Positions 58,141 to 64,000 of a DNA stretch of 64,000 nucleotides are shown here, piece after piece. The notes below the pieces were generated by a model. That model made no database searches and was not told the origin of the DNA. It worked only from the letters and a program-made list of their open reading frames with translations. Each line of letters opens with the position of its first letter. The stretch's first letter is position 1. The stretch comes from Isoetes taiwanensis (taxonomy: Eukaryota > Streptophyta > Lycopodiopsida > Isoetales > Isoetaceae): NCBI GenBank assembly GCA_021234155.1, contig JAJEKV010000005.1:23077584-23141583 (forward strand), in the 5' to 3' direction. Both the position numbers and the translations under genes were made by a program.

Positions 58141-61100
58141 GTCCTATTGGTCCTAGAGAACGTCCTGCTGGTAAAAGCGGTTTCAACAAGATAGCATGGA
58201 CGTGGAACTTACCTCCTCCTCATGACCTTGGTAACATGGATTATAGATGTTTGTATTGTGGGGCTATGCAGTGGACAACAGAACTCACAGTTAAAAAGAA
58301 GTGCAGGGCATGTGCTAATGGAAATGTGCAGCTGCCATTGATTCCAGAACCACCACAGGCATTGTTTGATCTATATACGAGAACAGATAGTTTGGGTGAT
58401 CACTTTCGCACGAACATTAGAAAGTACAATAATATTTTTTCGTTTGCCTCAGTGGGTGTGAAAATTGATGAGGCGTTGGCAAATGCTATTGGTGGAGCTT
58501 ACACTTTTAGGGTCAATGGCCGCATGTGCCATAAGATGGGAACATTATTGCCACCGCAAGGGCAACAAGAGCATGCAAAATTTGCACAGATATACATCAT
58601 GGATGGCGAGGACATGCAAGTTGAACGCAGGATGTCTATTTTTGATGGATTGAGGCAAGAAATAGTGGTGCAGTTGCAGGCCCTCATGACAGAGTACAAT
58701 CCATTTGTTAGCATATTCTTGAGCGCGGCACAGATTATGCGTGTCCATCCAACCATGGATATCCGTTTGCGTATACCTTCTTGCAATGTGCAGAATCCTG
58801 TGAGGAGGCAATATAATGCTCCAACTGTAAATGAGGTGGTTGTCTTAATGCCTGTCGATGATAAGCCCGAAGATGGCCAGAGGGACATTATTATACACTC
58901 TAAGGATGGTGGCGTGAGGTTTATAGATGCATATCACTCAGCGTATGATCCATTGCACTTTGTGCTACTTCTTCCCTATGGTACAGATGGATGGCATCTT
59001 AAAATACCTCATGGACGGAGAGGCGCAAAGGAAGTAACTATTATGGAGTACTACAGATATCATCTGTTCACGCGTCAAGGGCATGCATCTCCCCTTCACA
59101 TGGCTGGCCGATTGTTTCAAGAATACATTTGTGATATGTTTGCGAAGATGGAGCAAGAAAGACTGCAATTCATAGTGTTGAACCAACACACCATTCGAAA
59201 AGACATGTTACAAGGCATTATGGACTTTGAAGGAGACGATGCAAACGCTATTGGCCGAAAAGTTGTGTTACCATCCTCACATACGGGAGGTCCGAGATAC
59301 ATGACCCAACGATATCAGGATGCTATGTCTATTGTTCGCGAACATGGCAGGCCGGACCTCTTTATAACCATGACTGCCAATGCAAATTGGGAAGAGATTA
59401 GGAGGGAATTATTGTATGGCCAATCGCCAAGTGATCGACCAGAGTTGGTGGCTAGAGTATTCCATATGAAGGTAAAGGAGCTGATAGATCTGATAACTAA
59501 TCGTGGTATATTCGGCCGCATTATTGCAAAAGTCTATGTCATTGAGTTCCAGAAGAGAGGCTTGCCACATGTACATTTGTTGACTATGTTGGATCAGGAA
59601 GATAAGCCCTTCACGCCGAGAGATTGATCAAATAATTTGTCTTTGAAATACCGACAAAAAGATCTATATCCTGAATTGTATGAGGTAGTCACCCGTAATA
59701 TGATGCATGGGCCATGTGGTGTTGGATATCCGAATAGTCCGTGCATGCAAGATGGTAAGTGTACAAAACATTATCCACGTGCATTTTCAGATGAGACGAC
59801 AGTTGTTGACGGATATCCATTGTACCGAAGAAGGGATGATGGCCGAAAGGTGAAAAAAGGGGATATAGATTTAGATAACAGATGGGTTGTGCCGTATAAT
59901 CCGTGGCTGACATCGTATTTCAAGTGCCATATCAATGTTGAGGTGTGTGCTGCCGTAAAGGCCGTTAAATATCTATACAAATATGTCTACAAAGGGCCTG
60001 ATATGATCAATGTGAACTTAGAAGCAGCGAGTGATGGTGCATCTACTAGCAGCAGGCCCACCGTAAACCATGATGAGGTTGAGCAATACTTGAATGCACG
60101 CTATTTCTCAGCTTCTGAGGCATCATGGAGAATACTCTCATATGAAATACAGCAACAATTTCCTCATGTCACTAGATTGGCTGTGCATCTCCCAATGCAA
60201 CAAGATGTATACTATCGAGAAGGTATGAGCATGGACAGTATAAGAAGCAAGAATAACGGAACAACATTGACAGCATTTTTCGAGATAAATGCATCTGGGG
60301 GTAGAGAGGCTAGAGAGGCTACTCAATTGCTCTATCATGATTTTCCTAAAAAATTTACCTACGATCAACCCAGTCGAAAATGGAAGGTCAGAGAGAATAC
60401 CCAGAAGTTTCCCACTATTGGACGCATGTACTTTGTTAATCCTTCAGAAGGAGAGCGATACTATTTACGACTCCTGTTGACCCGCGTGACAGGTGCAATT
60501 AGTTTTGAAGATTTACGCTCTTTTGACGGGGAGTTGTGTGCAACATATAAAGAAGCTTGCATTCGTCGTGGGTTGCTTCGCGATGACACAGAATGGCTTG
60601 AGTCTCTTCAAGCGGCAAATGGGGCATGCCACCACAATTCGGCACATGTTCGCCATGATCCTTATAAATTGTGAACCATCGAATCCACTACAACCGTGGG
60701 AAGAAGTCAAGCTTTCTATGATCGATGACTTCTTGCATGAGGCAACGAAAAGGGTTGCGAAGATCAAAGTGTAAATATGTGCGATCAATTATTTGACATG
60801 GCACTTCTAGACATTGAAGATCATATGAACTCTGTCGGGCGATCCTTAAGGGAGTTTGATTTCATTCTTCCTGAGCGTGCAATAGATCCATATATGATAT
60901 TTCGGGATGAGGTGTTTCAAGAAGATATGGTAGAGGTGCAAGAAGTCGTGGATTTGCTTATATCACGACCAGCGTGTTATCTTCGACCGTGTGTGATCGA
61001 TGAGCACGTGATGTTAGAAAAAAGGACGGGTGTTTTTTAGTTCGAGTGCGGCGGCTCGGGAAAGAGTTTTCTTTTTAACACCATGTTGTCATATGTTCGT

Positions 61101-62382
61101 GCCAAAGGTATCATTGCACTGGCGGTTGCGTCTTCAGGAATTGCATCCACTTTATTGAAGGGTGGGCGCACAGCACATTCAAGGTTCAAGATACCGATAA
61201 ACATAGGTGAGACGTCAACTTGCAATATTCCAAAGCAGTCGGAGTTGGCAAAATTGATAAGAGCGACTCGCATGATTATATGGGATGAGGCCCCAATGAT
61301 GCATAAATATGTTTATGAAGCACTGGATAGAACACTCCGTGACGTGATGTCATGTGACAAATTGTTTGGGGGACTCATTGTTGTTTTGGGAGGAGATTTT
61401 CGCCAACTTCCACCTGTGGTTCCACGAGGAAATCGCCCCCAAATTGTGCATGCTTCCTTGAAATGCTCTTACATATGGGATCATGTCGAGGAACATAAGT
61501 TGAACGTAAATATGCGAGTAATGAACAGTGTGGGAAGAGACGCGGAAGAGCAAAAGGCGTTCGCAGAGTATCTTTTACGAGTTGGAGATGGACTTGAGAC
61601 CACGTTTCCCAATATTGGATCGGATGTGATACGTCTTCCAGAAGAGATTTGTGTGAAGTCGCGAGACTTAAATGACTTGCTAGCCGTGACATTCCCTGAT
61701 GTTTCAACGAATTATGGAAGTGTGTCCTATTGGGTGCAAAGGGGTGTACTTACGCCACTGAATGATGATGTAGATGAAGTAAACAAGAGGATGACAGAGT
61801 GGTTGCCTGCTGCACCTATTGATTATTACGATCTTGATCGAGTCATTAATGAGAATGACGCAGGGGTCTATCCAGTCGAATTTTTGAATGCACAAACTCC
61901 GAGTGGGATGCCTCCTCATCAATTAACTTTGAAGGTTGGCATGATTGTCATGTTATTGAGGTCTGTTTCTACGCGTAAGGGACTCTACAATGGCACTCGC
62001 CTCATTATACGTTCATTGGGAAGACGCGCTATAGATCTTGAGATTGTCCTTTGGAAAGAATATTGGAAGCAGAGTGTTCATATTTAGAATACCTTTGGTG
62101 CCCAATAATACAGAACTCCCATTTCAGTTTGAGCGCATGCAATTTCCACTGCGTCCAGCTTTTGGTATGACAATCAACAAGTCCCAAGGCCAAACAATGA
62201 AAATGGTGGGTTTGTATTTGCCAAATCCAGTATTCAGTCACGGACAACTCTACGTGGCGCTCTCGAGAGCTCAAGGAATCCAAGGCATAAAGGTGCTCAT
62301 TCTATCGAAGGATGGAGATGCTTCAAGAGATGTCGACAGATCACGATATACAACAAATATAGTATACAAAGAACTCCTCTAA
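57447..62382 (+). pseudogene. Helitron RepHel replication initiator/helicase, broken
   Basis: RepHel nicks and moves Helitron DNA by rolling-circle transposition. Residues 1-230 hold three basic repeat modules; a C4 zinc-finger-like CLYCGA...CRAC follows near 268. The Helitron N-terminal domain starts about residue 535 (YYRYHLFTRQG), includes RPDLFITMTANANWEEI, and reaches the HUH nuclease motif EFQKRGLPHVHLL near residue 700. The catalytic-tyrosine motif KYLYKYVYKG is at about 59968-59997. Helicase motifs: Walker A CGGSGKSF (61047-61070), Walker B IIWDEAPM, GGDFRQLPP, and MTINKSQGQT with YVALSRAQG at the end. One frame runs 57447-62087 but is broken by TGA 59625-59627, a local frame excursion 60630-60775, TAG 61038-61040, and a shift before 62087. 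Sequence between the Rep tail and Walker A is shorter than usual. Confidence 0.9.
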
Positions 62383-62500
62383 GTGTGAGTTTAATAGTTA
62401 AAAATCACAACATGCAATTTCTCTTTGTTCTCATTGATATCTTCTACTTTCTTTCTTCCTTTTATTTTTATCTTACTTACTTACATCTTCATCCATGTAG

Positions 62501-63262
62501 ATGGTGCGTATTTTGGTCCCGTGGCATGTCTTCGGTCACCATGTCGCCAAATGCCTAAAGGGTGACATGAGCTACCACATCTCCCGTGTTACTTATGTCA
62601 TACGCGCTCTTGGATCATGGTATGACTGGGAACGAAAATACCATGCTCATGTACATGGGGTAGCAAGCGTGGAAGTTGAGGAGCTCATTGCAAAGCTCGA
62701 AGAAATATTTAGCACTGACGAGATTGTCAAGTTGGAGCGCTTTATCCAACTAATTGATGACTTCCTGTTTGCTCAAGTTTACCCGAGGGAGCGTTGTTTA
62801 CGCGGATGTGCTGTGAGAGAGGTAGGTGGAGGATAGAGTACATGTATCTATTTATTGGGTAATGTAGTGCTTTGACTAACCTTCGATTGTTTATCTTTTT
62901 TTTATTAGATGAGAAACGACAACGTGCACTGGCGAATTGGTGTTTTGGTATCAAAGGAACTCACTTGCATTGGAATATGTAATGGAACACTTTTTAGGGT
63001 CTACAGATCATTTCTTCCCGATGAGGTATCTGATTCCATTATAAGATCCTACCTTCGGGATGAGTTATCTCATGTGCTTGATAGTCAAGAGACATCGTGG
63101 GCAGTTCGAATCAATGACTCGCCTGTACATTTCACTTTTACCCCCGCTAAGATGTTGTCCGTCGGAGAAGTGAAGATATCACGGAAGCATCCAACAAAGT
63201 ACAATATTAGGCCCTTGGTGATGTGCGCCATGTGGAGGTGTATATTTAGAGTTCCATCGTGA
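62501..63262 (+). CDS. Helitron accessory gene 2, uncharacterised, two exons
   Basis: The ATG at 62501 follows acceptor-like TTCATCCATGTAG. Exon 1 is 62501-62821 (107 codons) and ends GAG before GTAGGT. An 87-bp intron ends TTTTTTTATTAG at 62908. Exon 2 is 62909-63262 (117 codons plus stop position) in the same phase. The joined product has about 224 residues. Exon 1 begins MVRILVPWHVFGHHVAK and later has EELIAKLEEIF and FIQLIDDFLFAQVY, matching the pattern of the gene at 56269. Exon 2 has no known motif. It lies 118 bases after RepHel and inside the Helitron boundary. Confidence 0.6.
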
Positions 63263-63612
63263 ACTAAAACATCAATCGAGCCAAGACAAGATTTTGCGTT
63301 TTATATATTTTTCTACTTATTTCTTATTGATGTACTTAACTACTTCTAAGAGTGACATTTTCAACATCAATTTTAGATTTGTCTTTCCAGATTTCTTGCC
63401 TTCAATCGTAGATTAAACTATCTCCTACATTCCTTATAAAGCATTGATCTCTCTATTGAAATCCATGAGTGCAAATGTTAATGGCATTTTACTATTTCAA
63501 TAACAAAATTTCTTACCAAAGCAAATAACGTCAAAATTTCACATATAGACGTTTGAGGCACATATTTACTAAGGTGTTAAAGGCCAAGGAAAAGCACATG
63601 CCTAGGACATTA
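63263..63612. other. Helitron 3' non-coding region
   Basis: About 350 AT-rich bases between accessory gene 2 and the terminal hairpin. Nothing recognisable inside. Confidence 0.6.
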
Positions 63613-63642
63613 GCCCGGCAACGCCGGGCACACGTTTACTAG
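63613..63642 (+). mobile_element. Helitron 3' terminus (hairpin plus CTAG)
   Basis: GCCCGGC (63613-63619), loop AAC, GCCGGGC (63623-63629) form a perfect GC-rich stem. Nine bases later the element ends CTAG (63639-63642), the CTRR terminus, followed by T as expected for insertion between A and T. This is the canonical 3' end of a plant Helitron and sets the right boundary. A matching 5' TC end was not found with confidence. Confidence 0.9.
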
Positions 63643-64000
63643 TAACTTCTAAAAAGTCATCGAGGCTTAAAAGCACGTACCCAATGAGTATGGAGAATTC
63701 TCACGTTGGTTAAGTGTCAAATTAGAAGAATGTATTTAATGTTTGCATGATCTTTTATGATAATATTATATGTGTAGTGTTGCTAACCATATACTTTCCA
63801 TTTACATTCTGTGTATTCTTTTCTTGACCTTCACATTTGAACTATGTGGTTTGTATATAGAGTTTTAGCATTAAACATAATTATCATTAGCATTTGGATT
63901 ATTCGCACTTTTAAGGCCTGTATGCCCCTTTCTTTGAAGAATGGAGGGGTGGAAGAAAAATGGACGAAAATTTGAGAAGGGAAACGTGGAAAATAAGAAA
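63643..64000 (+). other. Right flank with an old fragment of a U2B'' intron
   Basis: From about 63730 to 63880 the plus strand matches the reverse complement of 42670-42780, the intron between U2B'' exons 3 and 4. The best block contains ATTTGAACTATGTGGTTTG followed by TATATAGAGT and TTAGCAT. No U2B'' exon is seen on either side in the remaining bases. It lies in the opposite orientation to the two U2B'' copies and outside the Helitron. Confidence 0.6.

Noticed and set aside
58499-59302. Minus-strand open frames inside RepHel
   Set aside because: They are antisense shadows of a well-supported coding region.

Overview
The window is land-plant nuclear DNA made almost entirely of transposable elements wrapped around one spliceosomal host gene. 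Evidence for a plant: Ty3 and Ty1 retrotransposons with initiator-Met tRNA primer sites, a plant-type Helitron with RepHel and CTAG/hairpin terminus, and a five-exon U2 snRNP B'' gene of 232 codons with GT-AG introns and a telo-box next to its ATG. The species cannot be named from sequence alone.

Layout. 1-1092 is unassigned flank. 1098-11666 is a Ty3/gypsy (chromovirus-like) element: 5' LTR, primer site, GA microsatellites, gag broken by a 1-kb intron-like insert, PR-RT-RH-INT, polypurine tract and 3' LTR. 11667-19126 holds non-coding flank, a broken U2B'' copy on the minus strand, a foldback element, direct repeats and a small exon-like cluster. 19127-28148 is a minus-strand Ty1/copia composite (LTR-gag-pol-LTR-gag-INT-LTR) carrying a plus-strand piece of a different copia. 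28149-31380 is more flank and the 5' part of a Helitron.

At about 31445 the sequence jumps back to the gypsy leader and the whole series repeats: gypsy internal region and 3' LTR (31445-39686), flank with an intact U2B'' gene (exons between 42169 and 43748), foldback, repeats, copia composite (47181-54640) and then the complete Helitron coding region (RepHel 57447-62382, flanked by two related small accessory genes) ending at a textbook Helitron 3' terminus at 63642. The window is therefore a tandem duplication of about 28 kb whose breakpoints lie inside two transposons. An old inverted fragment of a U2B'' intron follows the Helitron.

The most unusual signal is that, in alternating patches, one of the two copies is corrupted in a systematic way: CAG and CTG sites are replaced by length-changing variants (CAAAG, CG, CCG, TCG), while the other copy is clean. 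This fits uncorrected base-calling error at CHG-methylated cytosines in plant heterochromatin better than any mutation process, and it means many frame breaks here, including those in the first U2B'' copy, may not exist in the plant. The most biologically interesting candidate is the Helitron: a pair of paralogous uncharacterised genes on either side of RepHel, and a RepHel whose basic N-terminus is a triplicated module.
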